Source of the DNA: Burkholderiales bacterium | Lineage (GTDB): Bacteria > Pseudomonadota > Gammaproteobacteria > Burkholderiales > Burkholderiaceae_C | Assembly: GCA_947453585.1 (NCBI GenBank) | Contig: CANGHQ010000078.1 | Location: 1 to 7,631 of the forward strand | Direction of reading: 5' to 3' | DNA: 7,631 nt | Shown: piece by piece, positions 1 through 6,125 of the stretch | Numbering within the stretch: position 1 is the stretch's first letter | Layout: each line of letters starts with the position of its first letter | The notes under the pieces: generated by a model | Database searches by the model: none | Seen by the model: the letters and a program-made list of their open reading frames with translations, nothing else | Told to the model about the DNA's origin: nothing | Program-made: the position numbers and the translations under genes

Positions 1-1243
1 GCAATTCCCAGTTGCGGTTGTCGGTGCTGGCCACGGTGCCGGTGCGCAAAATACTCTTTAAAGCGCCGCCCTTGAGGCCCGTCACGTCGGCCACCGATTG
101 CTCCAGCGCCACCTGAATTTCGGCCAGCGCAGGAATCGGCACCCACAGCGGCAGTTCTTCGTCGAGCACATGGTCTTCGCGCACATAGCCGTGGGCCAGC
201 ACATAGTCGCCCAGTTGCTGGGTGTTGCGCAGGCCGGCGCAGTGGCCCAGCATGATCCAGGCGTGGGGCCGCAGCACGGCGATGTGGTCGGTGATGTTCT
301 TGGCGTTCGCCGGCCCCACGCCAATGTTGACCATGGTGATGCCGCTGCGGTCTGCGCGCACCAGGTGGTAACCGGGCATTTGCGGCAAACGAATGCCCCC
401 ACGGTCGCTCACTGCGTGTGCTCCCTGCCCCCCGAGGGGGCCGTCCTGCGCCTTGGGGCGGCCCGGCGGCGCAGGTTCGGCGCGGTAGGTGATCAAGTTG
501 CCCGGTTCAACAAAAGCCACATATTCACTGGCTGGGTCCGCCATGGCGGCACGCCCCAGAGCGATGAACTCGTCGATATAAAACTGGTAGTTGGTAAACA
601 GCACAAAGTTCTGAAAGTGCTCTGGCAGCGTGCCGGTGTAGTGGCGCAGGCGGTGCAGCGAATAGTCCACGCGCGGCGCGGTAAACAGCGACAGCGGTTG
701 CGGCTCGCCCGCGCGCGGCTCGTGCGTGCCGTTGGCGATGCCGTCGTCCATGGCGGCCAGGTCGGGCAGGTCAAACACGTCGCGCATGCGGGCGCGCCGG
801 GTGGCGTCCATGGTGCCTTCGATGTGGTCGCTCTCGGCAAACGAAAAATGCACGGGAATAGGCTGCGTGCTGGTGCCAATTTCAAGCTCTACGCCATGGT
901 TTTGCAGCAGCAGCTGAAACTGCTTGCGGTAATAACTGGCAAACAGATCGGGCCGGGTGAGCGTGGTCTCAAAACGGCCGGGGCCTTCGACAAAGCCATA
1001 GCTCAGGCCCGCGCCCTCAGGCCCGCCTTTGCGCGACACGGTTTCGGTCTGCAAGCGCACCAGCGGGTAGCAGGCGCGCACGTGACTGTCCATCTCGGTG
1101 CCCGCCACAAAACCCTGCATGGCCTGGCGCAGGTGGGCGATGCTGCCCTCATAAATGCGCATGACCTGGTCCAGCGCGGCGTCGGCGTCGCTAAAGCGCA
1201 TGGGCGCGATAAAGGGGGGCAGGTGCGGGCGAGGGAGGGTCAT
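1..1243 (-). CDS. amn: AMP nucleosidase, 3' end missing (first 414 codons)
   Basis: AMP nucleosidase hydrolyses AMP to adenine and ribose 5-phosphate in the cytoplasm and helps set adenylate levels. The frame is open from ATG 1243 to base 1; compared with E. coli Amn (484 residues, from memory) roughly 90-100 C-terminal residues lie outside. The N-terminal AMP-nucleosidase domain covers about residues 15-250; the stretch from APRVDYSLHRLRHYTG (189-204) to FVLFTNY closely matches E. coli. The catalytic nucleoside-phosphorylase-like domain starts near QMPGYHL (288-294) and shows IGVGPANAKN (307-316) and GHCAGLRNTQQLGDYVLAHG from 333. The last visible motif is RTGT...DNRNWE. Residues 257-279 are extra relative to E. 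coli and are encoded by a palindromic repeat (408-474). The frame stays intact, so this is not a pseudogene as far as it can be read. The start is chosen because MTLPRPHLPPF leads directly into the family N-terminus; the ribosome binding site is weak (AAGG about 14 nt upstream). It is divergent from the ATPase gene. Confidence 0.93.
   Translation of the reverse strand, partial: MTLPRPHLPPFIAPMRFSDADAALDQVMRIYEGSIAHLRQAMQGFVAGTEMDSHVRACYPLVRLQTETVSRKGGPEGAGLSYGFVEGPGRFETTLTRPDLFASYYRKQFQLLLQNHGVELEIGTSTQPIPVHFSFAESDHIEGTMDATRRARMRDVFDLPDLAAMDDGIANGTHEPRAGEPQPLSLFTAPRVDYSLHRLRHYTGTLPEHFQNFVLFTNYQFYIDEFIALGRAAMADPASEYVAFVEPGNLITYRAEPAPPGRPKAQDGPLGGQGAHAVSDRGGIRLPQMPGYHLVRADRSGITMVNIGVGPANAKNITDHIAVLRPHAWIMLGHCAGLRNTQQLGDYVLAHGYVREDHVLDEELPLWVPIPALAEIQVALEQSVADVTGLKGGALKSILRTGTVASTDNRNWEL
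408..474. repeat. GC-rich palindromic repeat inside amn, translated in frame
   Basis: Two adjacent hairpin-forming units lie here. The first is GCCCCC-CGA-GGGGGC at 427-441 (6-bp stem, 3-nt loop). The second is CGCC-TTGG-GGCG at 449-460, followed by the GC-rich run GCCCGGCGGCGC. The segment encodes amn residues 257-279, rich in Pro, Gly and Ala, at the junction between the N-terminal and catalytic domains, where E. coli Amn has a linker about 17 residues shorter. From memory this resembles short intergenic palindromic repeats common in Comamonadaceae genomes. No second copy occurs in this window, so the repeat identity is inference; the hairpins and the in-frame insertion are directly visible. 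The boundaries are approximate. Confidence 0.6.
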
Positions 1244-1312
1244 GGTGGCATTGTGCCTTGGGGAAATAGCAACCTAAAACGCGTTCAGTGGGGGGCAATT
1301 CGCCAGGAACGC

Positions 1313-1318
1313 TACAAT
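1313..1318 (+). promoter_or_regulatory. Candidate -10 box for the ATPase gene
   Basis: TACAAT matches the sigma-70 -10 consensus TATAAT at five of six positions and lies in an AT-rich patch just upstream of the ATPase gene. No good -35 element sits 16-18 nt upstream; the nearest similar hexamer, TTCAGT at 1284-1289, would leave a 23-nt spacer, which is too long. If used, transcription would begin near 1325 and give a leader of about 25 nt before ATG 1351. That would also exclude the upstream in-frame ATG at 1288. Confidence 0.35.
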
Positions 1319-1321
1319 TTA

Positions 1322-1348
1322 CAAATCGAAAATTCAAAATTGGATTTG
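1322..1348. promoter_or_regulatory. AT-rich inverted repeat abutting the ATPase start codon
   Basis: Outer arms CAAATC (1322-1327) and GATTTG (1343-1348) are perfect reverse complements. Inside them AATT (1331-1334) and AATT (1338-1341) form a second pair around CAA. The two halves are offset by 2 nt, so the symmetry is imperfect. The repeat ends 2 nt before ATG 1351 and begins 3 nt after the candidate -10 box. It could be an operator bound by a dimeric regulator, or an RNA hairpin covering the ribosome binding region. The symmetry is seen; the function is inference. Confidence 0.4.
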
Positions 1349-1350
1349 CA

Positions 1351-2514
1351 ATGATCCCGCGCAATGCATCCGAAACACTGGTCCGCTTGTCAAAAGGCTT
1401 CCCTATTTTGGCCATCACCGGGCCGCGCCAGGCGGGAAAAACCACCTTGGCCAGGCTGGTGTTCAATGAAAAGCCGTACGTCTCGTTGGAGAACCCCGAT
1501 GAGCGTGAATTTGCGCAAAACGATCCAAAACGCTTTTTAGCCCGATTCCCAGAGGGCGCAGTTCTGGATGAGGTTCAGCGCTGCCCCCAATTGTTGTCGT
1601 GGCTGCAGGGTTGGGTGGACGAGCGGGGCCAGATGGGCGATTTTGTGCTGACTGGTTCGGCGCAGTTCGACTTGCTTGCGGGCATCACACAATCCCTGGC
1701 AGGCCGCGTCGGACGGGTAGAACTATTGCCCTTGAGCGTGACTGAACTGACCGCCGCCGACCAGTTGCCCGAATCCATGGGCCACATGGTCTTCAAAGGC
1801 GGCTACCCCGCTTTGTATGACCGGCAAGTCAGCCCGCAAGATTGGTTTGGCAACTACATCGCCACCTATGTAGAGCGCGATGTCCGCCAGGTCATCGCCG
1901 TGCGCGACCTGGGGCAGTTTCAGACCTTCGTCAAAATGTGCGCCGCCCGAACCGGCCAATTGCTCAACCTGGCGTCACTGGGGGCCGATTGTGGCATCAG
2001 CGCCGTCACCGCCCGGCAGTGGCTTAGCGTGCTGGAGAGCAGCTACATCGTCACCCTGCTGCGCCCGCACCACCGCAATTTTGGCAAGCGCTTGGTCAAA
2101 ACACCCAAGCTGTATTTTCTGGATGCCGGACTTGCCGCTTGGCTGCTGGGCATCCGCAACCCAGAAACCCTGGAGACCCATGCTGCGCGCGGCGCACTGT
2201 TCGAAACCTGGGTGGTCAGCGAACTCTACAAACAGCGGCTCAATGCCGGGCACCCGCTCGACCTGTACTTCTGGCGCGACAGCACCGGCAATGAGCTCGA
2301 CCTCATCATCGAGACCGCCGCAGGCCTGAAACCGGTGGAAATCAAGTCTGGCAGCACCTACGCCTCAGACTGGACGGACGGACTCAAAAAGTGGCAGGCA
2401 CTTGCCGGGGCCGAAAGTCTCAAACCGGCCCTGGTGTACGGCGGTGCGCAGAGTTATGAGCGCGAGGGGGTGGATGTTTGGGGGTGGAAAGACGTGGCTT
2501 TATGCGACGTTTGA
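1351..2514 (+). CDS. AAA-family ATPase with C-terminal DUF4143 region (orphan)
   Basis: The 387-residue product is a P-loop ATPase of the AAA_14/DUF4143 family, widespread in bacteria and archaea; most members have no known role. Walker A is GPRQAGKTT (24-32), Walker B is AVLDEVQ (70-76), and a sensor-like TGS lies at 101-103 in FVLTGSAQF. The segment SLAGRVGRVELLPLSVTEL follows, as is typical for the family. The C-terminal DUF4143 part ends in a PD-(D/E)xK-like core: NELD with Asp317, then VEIKSG with Glu330 and Lys332. This pattern is common in these proteins, and whether it cuts nucleic acid is unknown. No signal peptide or membrane segment is seen. The start is ATG 1351 because MIPRNASETLVRL fits the family N-terminus; the in-frame ATG 1288 would add 21 atypical residues and lies upstream of the likely promoter. 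No partner gene such as an antitoxin is adjacent. It is divergent from amn and convergent with the thiolase gene. Its 5' part is visibly less GC-rich than its neighbours, consistent with, but not proof of, transfer. Confidence 0.9.
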   Translation: MIPRNASETLVRLSKGFPILAITGPRQAGKTTLARLVFNEKPYVSLENPDEREFAQNDPKRFLARFPEGAVLDEVQRCPQLLSWLQGWVDERGQMGDFVLTGSAQFDLLAGITQSLAGRVGRVELLPLSVTELTAADQLPESMGHMVFKGGYPALYDRQVSPQDWFGNYIATYVERDVRQVIAVRDLGQFQTFVKMCAARTGQLLNLASLGADCGISAVTARQWLSVLESSYIVTLLRPHHRNFGKRLVKTPKLYFLDAGLAAWLLGIRNPETLETHAARGALFETWVVSELYKQRLNAGHPLDLYFWRDSTGNELDLIIETAAGLKPVEIKSGSTYASDWTDGLKKWQALAGAESLKPALVYGGAQSYEREGVDVWGWKDVALCDV

Positions 2515-2547
2515 CGAGCACTTGCTAGCCATGGTTTTTGTCGACAG
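2515..2547. other. Short convergent intergenic gap, no clear terminator
   Basis: These 33 nt separate the stop codons of the ATPase gene (plus strand) and the thiolase gene (minus strand). I see no GC-rich hairpin followed by a T run on either strand; only the 6-bp palindromes GCTAGC and GTCGAC are present. Transcripts from the two sides may therefore overlap at their 3' ends, or termination may be factor-dependent. Confidence 0.5.
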
Positions 2548-3750
2548 TTAAACCCGCTCCACCACCACCGCAATCCCCTGTCCCACGCCAATGCACATGG
2601 TGCACAGCGCGTAGCGCCCGCCGGTGCGGTGCAGCTGGTTGATGGCGGTGGTTACCAGGCGGGCGCCGCTGGCGCCCAAAGGGTGGCCCAAGGCGATGGC
2701 GCCGCCGTTGGGGTTGACGCGGGCGTCGTCGTCTGCCAGACCCAGGTCGCGCATTACGGCCAGGCCTTGGGCTGCGAAGGCTTCGTTGAGTTCGATCACG
2801 TCCATGTGCGCCAGCGTCAGGCCTGTTTGTGCCAGCACCTTGCGCGTGGCCGGGGCCGGGCCAAAGCCCATGATGCGCGGCGCCAGGCCCGCTGTGGCCA
2901 TGCCCACCACGCGGGCGCGTGGGGTCAAGCCGTATTGGGTGACGGCGTTGTTGCTTGCCAACAGCAGCGCGCAGGCGCCGTCGTTCACGCCCGAGGCGTT
3001 GCCAGCGGTTACGCTGCCGCCCGGCGTGACGATGCCTTTGAGTTTGGCCAGCGCGTCCAGCGTGGTGCTGCGCGGGTGTTCGTCTTGGGTCACCAGCAGC
3101 GGGTCGCCCTTGCGCTGGGCGATCGATACGGGGGTGATTTCGGCGTCAAAACTGCCGTCTTGTTGGGCGCGCAGCGCATTGGTTTGCGAGCGCAGCGCCA
3201 TGCGGTCTTGGGCTTCGCGCTCAATGCCAAATTGCTGCGCCACGTTCTCGGCGGTCTCGGGCATCGAATCGACGCCGTACTGCGCTTTCATGAGTGGGTT
3301 GACAAAGCGCCAACCGATGGTGGTGTCATACACCGCGTTGCTGCGGCTAAAGGCCGCGTCCGCCTTGGGCATCACAAAAGGCGCGCGGCTCATGCTTTCT
3401 ACGCCACCGGCAATCATCAGGTTCGCCTCGCCGCTCCTGATGGCACGCGCCGCGCTGCCCACTGCGTCCAGGCTGGAGCCGCACAGGCGGTTGATGGTGG
3501 CGCCGGGCACCTCTTGCGGCAGGCCGGCCAAAAGCGCGGCCATGCGGGCCACGTTGCGGTTGTCTTCACCGGCCTGGTTGGCGCAGCCCAGCAGCACGTC
3601 GTCTATCGCCGCCCAGTCCACCTGCGGGTTGCGCGCCATCAGCGCCCGAATCGGAATGGCCGCCAGGTCGTCCGCCCGCACCGACGACAAAGCGCCGCCG
3701 TAGCGGCCAAAAGGGGTGCGGATCGCGTCGCAAATATAGGCGTGGTTCAT
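2548..3750 (-). CDS. pcaF: 3-oxoadipyl-CoA / acetyl-CoA acyltransferase (thiolase)
   Basis: This thiolase (400 residues, the usual length for PcaF/PaaJ) would cleave 3-oxoadipyl-CoA with CoA to succinyl-CoA plus acetyl-CoA in the cytoplasm, the last step of Box and phenylacetate-type degradation. Visible motifs are the N-terminal CDAIRTPFGRYGG, the nucleophile Cys90 in NRLCGSSLDAVG, the NEAFAAQ motif, His356 in GGAIALGHPLGASGAR, and the second catalytic cysteine Cys386 in CIGVGQG. The start is ATG 3750, giving MNHAYICDAIRTP, which matches the family start; an ATG at 3771 would add seven atypical residues. A GGAAGAAAG stretch about 10 nt upstream may serve as the ribosome binding site. It is the last gene of the operon, 63 nt after the dehydrogenase gene. 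The symbol is by resemblance: PcaF and PaaJ cannot be separated on sequence alone, and a broader beta-ketothiolase role is possible, but the operon context favours 3-oxoadipyl-CoA. Confidence 0.9.
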   Translation of the reverse strand: MNHAYICDAIRTPFGRYGGALSSVRADDLAAIPIRALMARNPQVDWAAIDDVLLGCANQAGEDNRNVARMAALLAGLPQEVPGATINRLCGSSLDAVGSAARAIRSGEANLMIAGGVESMSRAPFVMPKADAAFSRSNAVYDTTIGWRFVNPLMKAQYGVDSMPETAENVAQQFGIEREAQDRMALRSQTNALRAQQDGSFDAEITPVSIAQRKGDPLLVTQDEHPRSTTLDALAKLKGIVTPGGSVTAGNASGVNDGACALLLASNNAVTQYGLTPRARVVGMATAGLAPRIMGFGPAPATRKVLAQTGLTLAHMDVIELNEAFAAQGLAVMRDLGLADDDARVNPNGGAIALGHPLGASGARLVTTAINQLHRTGGRYALCTMCIGVGQGIAVVVERV

Positions 3751-3812
3751 GGCAAAACGGCTTTCTTCCAATGTTTTTCAAAGTGGGCCAGGGCGCGCAC
3801 GCCCCAGGCAAT
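3747..3812 (-). other. Possible remnant of a gene 3' end in the dehydrogenase-thiolase gap
   Basis: Read from 3812 down, the gap encodes IAWGVRALAHFEKHWKKAVL, then Pro and a TGA (3749-3747) that overlaps the thiolase start codon as ATGA. The amphipathic helix-like composition (Trp, His, Phe, Glu, Lys) and the ATGA junction resemble the C-terminus of a real protein translationally coupled to the thiolase. No start codon or full gene accompanies it; upstream this frame runs into the dehydrogenase gene. I do not recognise the peptide. It could be the leftover of a deleted gene or chance. The gap also holds a small hairpin, GGGCG-CGCA-CGCCC, at 3791-3804. Confidence 0.25.
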
Positions 3813-3813
3813 A

Positions 3814-5319
3814 TTAGGTGCTGCCCAAGGCCGCGCAGGCCTGCTGGCGCAGCCAAGGGCTGACGCGGTAGCGCTCGCCCCGGTACTCGGCGTCCAGTGC
3901 GTTCAGCACGTCGATCACGCCTTGGGCGCTCCAGGCGGCCAGCCAGTCAAAGGGTCCGGCGGGGTAGTTGACGCCCAGCTTCATGGCCTGGTTGGCGCCT
4001 TCTGCGGTGCACACGCCTTGTTGCACCGCGTCGGCGGCCTCGTTGATCAGCATGGCCACGGTGCGGGCCACCACCAGCGCGCTTTGGTCCGCCACTTGCT
4101 GCGGCTGGTAGCCCAGCGCGCTGAGCCAACTTTGCGCTTCGGCAGCGCAGGCGGCACTGGCGCGCACGGATGGTGCCCAGGCCAGCACGCGCGAGCCCTC
4201 GGGCGCAAAGGCCAGGTCAAACACCGCTACGTTCGCGCCCAGGCTGGACGCGGTGCGGCCATCGGTCTGGCGCAGTTGCAGCGTAGGGGTGGACAGGCCA
4301 ATCCAGTCGCTGTTGCGCACATGGCTAAACGCCACGCCGGCCGCCGTCAAATGCTTGCCCCACGCATCCATGCGCGCGCCGCTGCCGTGCAGTTGCACGC
4401 CGCTGCGCGCGGGCGCCTCGGCGGTTTGCGCGGTTGCCAACTGCGGCTTGGCCGCGCCTTCGGCGTAGTCGTAAATGCCGCGGCCGGACTTGCGCCCCAG
4501 CAAGCCGCCGTCCACCAGCTCGCGCTGCAAGAGCGAAGGCATATAGCGCTTGTCAAAAAAGTTGGCCTGGTAGACCGACTGCGTCACCGCAAAATTGGTG
4601 TCATGGCCAATCAGGTCCAACAGCTCGCACGGGCCCATGCGAAAGCCAATGGCTTTGAGGCAAGCGTCCAGCACCACGGGGCTGGTGCATTGTTCTTGCA
4701 GCAGCGCCAGTGCCTCGGCGTAATAGGGCCGCGCAATGCGGTTGACGATAAAGCCCGGCGTGGAGCGCGCATGCACCGCCACCTTGCCCCAGCTTTGGGC
4801 CAGAGCAAACACGTCGGCGGCAATCTGCGGCGCTGTGTGCAGGCCCGAGACCACTTCGACCAGCTTCATGAGCGGCACCGGGTTGAAAAAGTGCATGCCC
4901 ACCAAGCGCTCGGGGTGCCGCAGGCCTTGGGCCATGGCAGTAATTGAGATGGACGAGGTGTTGCTGGCAAACACGCAGTCCGCACCCACGATGCCTTCGA
5001 GCTGCAGCCACAAGGCGCGCTTGGCCTCGACCTGTTCCACGATGGCTTCCACCACCAGCGTGCTGCTGGCTGCGTCTTGCAAACTGGCCGCCGGCGTAAT
5101 GCGTGCCAGCAGGCCCGCCACATCGTCGGCTTGCATCTTGCCTTTGGCCACCAGGGCGCCCAGGCTGGCGTGCAGCTTGTCGAGCGCGCTTTGGGCGGCG
5201 CCTTCGCGCATGTCATACAGCCACACCGGGTGCCCGGCTTGCGCGGCCACTTGCGCAATACCGGCGCCCATGATGCCCGCGCCCACCACCAGCACGCTGG
5301 TCTTTTGCAGGCCGCTCAT
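3814..5319 (-). CDS. paaH: 3-hydroxyacyl-CoA dehydrogenase, PaaH type
   Basis: The enzyme (501 residues; E. coli PaaH is about 475) would oxidise 3-hydroxyadipyl-CoA to 3-oxoadipyl-CoA with NAD+. The N-terminal Rossmann domain has VLVVGAGIMGAGIA with GAGIMG at 13-18. The acidic residue that usually ends the second strand is probably Asp36 in LYDMREG. The catalytic region shows SNTSS (119-123), His143 in GMHFFNP, and Glu155 in KLVEVV, the His-Glu pair of this family. The first helical domain follows with TPGFIVNRIARPYY and LLDLIGHDTNF. A second, C-terminal 3HCDH-type helical domain lies at about 415-490 (VAMLINEAADAV, MKLGVNYPAGPFDWL), as in PaaH. Residues about 290-410 form the variable connecting part. 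Start: ATG 5319 overlaps the upstream gene's TGA as ATGA, so coupling is likely; an in-frame TTG at 5334 would only add five residues. The symbol reflects family resemblance; substrate specificity is inferred from context. Confidence 0.88.
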   Translation of the reverse strand: MSGLQKTSVLVVGAGIMGAGIAQVAAQAGHPVWLYDMREGAAQSALDKLHASLGALVAKGKMQADDVAGLLARITPAASLQDAASSTLVVEAIVEQVEAKRALWLQLEGIVGADCVFASNTSSISITAMAQGLRHPERLVGMHFFNPVPLMKLVEVVSGLHTAPQIAADVFALAQSWGKVAVHARSTPGFIVNRIARPYYAEALALLQEQCTSPVVLDACLKAIGFRMGPCELLDLIGHDTNFAVTQSVYQANFFDKRYMPSLLQRELVDGGLLGRKSGRGIYDYAEGAAKPQLATAQTAEAPARSGVQLHGSGARMDAWGKHLTAAGVAFSHVRNSDWIGLSTPTLQLRQTDGRTASSLGANVAVFDLAFAPEGSRVLAWAPSVRASAACAAEAQSWLSALGYQPQQVADQSALVVARTVAMLINEAADAVQQGVCTAEGANQAMKLGVNYPAGPFDWLAAWSAQGVIDVLNALDAEYRGERYRVSPWLRQQACAALGST

Positions 5320-6125
5320 GGCGCAGGTGCCCAAGGGGCGGGGCGTTTGTCAAAAAAGGCGGCAAAGCCTGCGCGTGCCTCGGGGGTGGCGCGCACCCGG
5401 CTGATGGTTTGCGCGGTGAGTTCGCGTGTGGCTTCGTCCATGGCGCCTGGGGTGAGTTGGGAGAAAAGTTGTTTGATCTCGCGCTGCGCGCCCGGGGCGG
5501 CGGCCAGCAGTTCAGATACGCGCGCGTCTACGGCGGCGTCGAGCTGTTCGGGCGCAGCCAGTTCGTGCACCATGCCCATGGCCAGCGCTTGCGCCGCGCC
5601 AATGCGGGTGGCAGTCAACGCCAAAAACTGCGCTTGGCGCTTGCCCACGGCAGCCACCAGGTAGGGCGAAATCACGGCCGGCAAAATTCCAAAACGCGCT
5701 TCACTCACCGAGAACGCCGCATTGTCGGCAGCAATCGCAATATCGCAAGCGCAGCACAAGCCCACGCCGCCGCCCAGGGCGCTGCCCTGGATGCGTGCCA
5801 CGGTGGGCTTGGCGCAGCTTTGAATGCGCGCGAGCATGGCGGCAAAACGCCGCGCGTCGGCCAGGTTCCATTCTTGGCTGGCGGTGCTGGAGCGCTGCAT
5901 CCATTTCAGATCAGCGCCAGCGCTGAAGTGCCGGCCTTCGCCTGCCAGCACGATCACGCGCACGCGCTCGTCTTGTGCGGCATGTGCAAAAGCGGCGTCC
6001 AGCTCGGCGATCATTGCCTCGTCAAAGGCATTGAACACGCTCGGGCGCGCCATGGTGATTTGCGCCACGCCGGGGCGCGGGTGGCTGATTTGCAAAGTGC
6101 TGGGCAGGTTGGCGGGGGCGTTCAT
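5316..6125 (-). CDS. Enoyl-CoA hydratase/isomerase family protein (LiuC-like)
   Basis: This crotonase-fold protein has 269 residues, the usual size. In this operon it probably acts between the BoxC/aldehyde dehydrogenase product 3,4-dehydroadipyl-CoA and 3-hydroxyadipyl-CoA, by isomerisation and/or hydration. The oxyanion-hole regions are FSAGADLKW (67-75) and GSALGGGVGL (114-123). Rat mitochondrial crotonase has two catalytic glutamates, 144 and 164. Here the Glu144 position appears to be Gly122 (GGGVGL), while the Glu164 equivalent is retained as Glu142 in SVSEARFGILPAVISPY. That arrangement and the wording of both motifs resemble, from memory, methylglutaconyl-CoA hydratase LiuC and gamma-carboxygeranoyl-CoA hydratase AtuE rather than PaaF or PaaG. 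The start is ATG 6125, sharing one base with the boxA stop (TGATG); a TTG one codon earlier is possible. GGAA lies about 10 nt upstream. The family is certain; the substrate is inferred, and a leucine-type methylglutaconyl substrate cannot be excluded. Confidence 0.85.
   Translation of the reverse strand: MNAPANLPSTLQISHPRPGVAQITMARPSVFNAFDEAMIAELDAAFAHAAQDERVRVIVLAGEGRHFSAGADLKWMQRSSTASQEWNLADARRFAAMLARIQSCAKPTVARIQGSALGGGVGLCCACDIAIAADNAAFSVSEARFGILPAVISPYLVAAVGKRQAQFLALTATRIGAAQALAMGMVHELAAPEQLDAAVDARVSELLAAAPGAQREIKQLFSQLTPGAMDEATRELTAQTISRVRATPEARAGFAAFFDKRPAPWAPAP

Noticed and set aside
400..490. Suspected frameshift or disruption of amn by the palindromic repeat
   Set aside because: Codon-by-codon reading from 1243 to 1 stays in one frame across the repeat, with family motifs on both sides and no stop, so the gene is open as far as it is visible.
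1288..1350. Upstream in-frame ATG for the ATPase
   Set aside because: It adds 21 residues without family resemblance, and it lies upstream of the best candidate -10 box.
98..1354. A 418-codon open frame on the plus strand
   Set aside because: It is antisense to amn, which is clearly recognisable on the minus strand, and is biased to Arg, Ala, Gly, His and Val. It is a codon-bias shadow.
3751..3771. Earlier ATG for the thiolase
   Set aside because: The seven extra residues are not part of the family N-terminus, and the AG-rich stretch used there fits better as a ribosome binding site for ATG 3750.
3791..3804. GGGCG-CGCA-CGCCC hairpin as a transcription terminator within the operon
   Set aside because: The stem is only 5 bp and no T run follows on the minus strand; the downstream thiolase belongs to the same pathway, so read-through is expected.
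2629..4947. A 772-codon open frame on the plus strand
   Set aside because: It is antisense to the thiolase and dehydrogenase genes, whose minus-strand frames carry all family motifs. Its product is low-complexity (Arg, Ala, Gly, His, Gln) with no recognisable domain, as expected for the opposite strand of GC-rich coding DNA.
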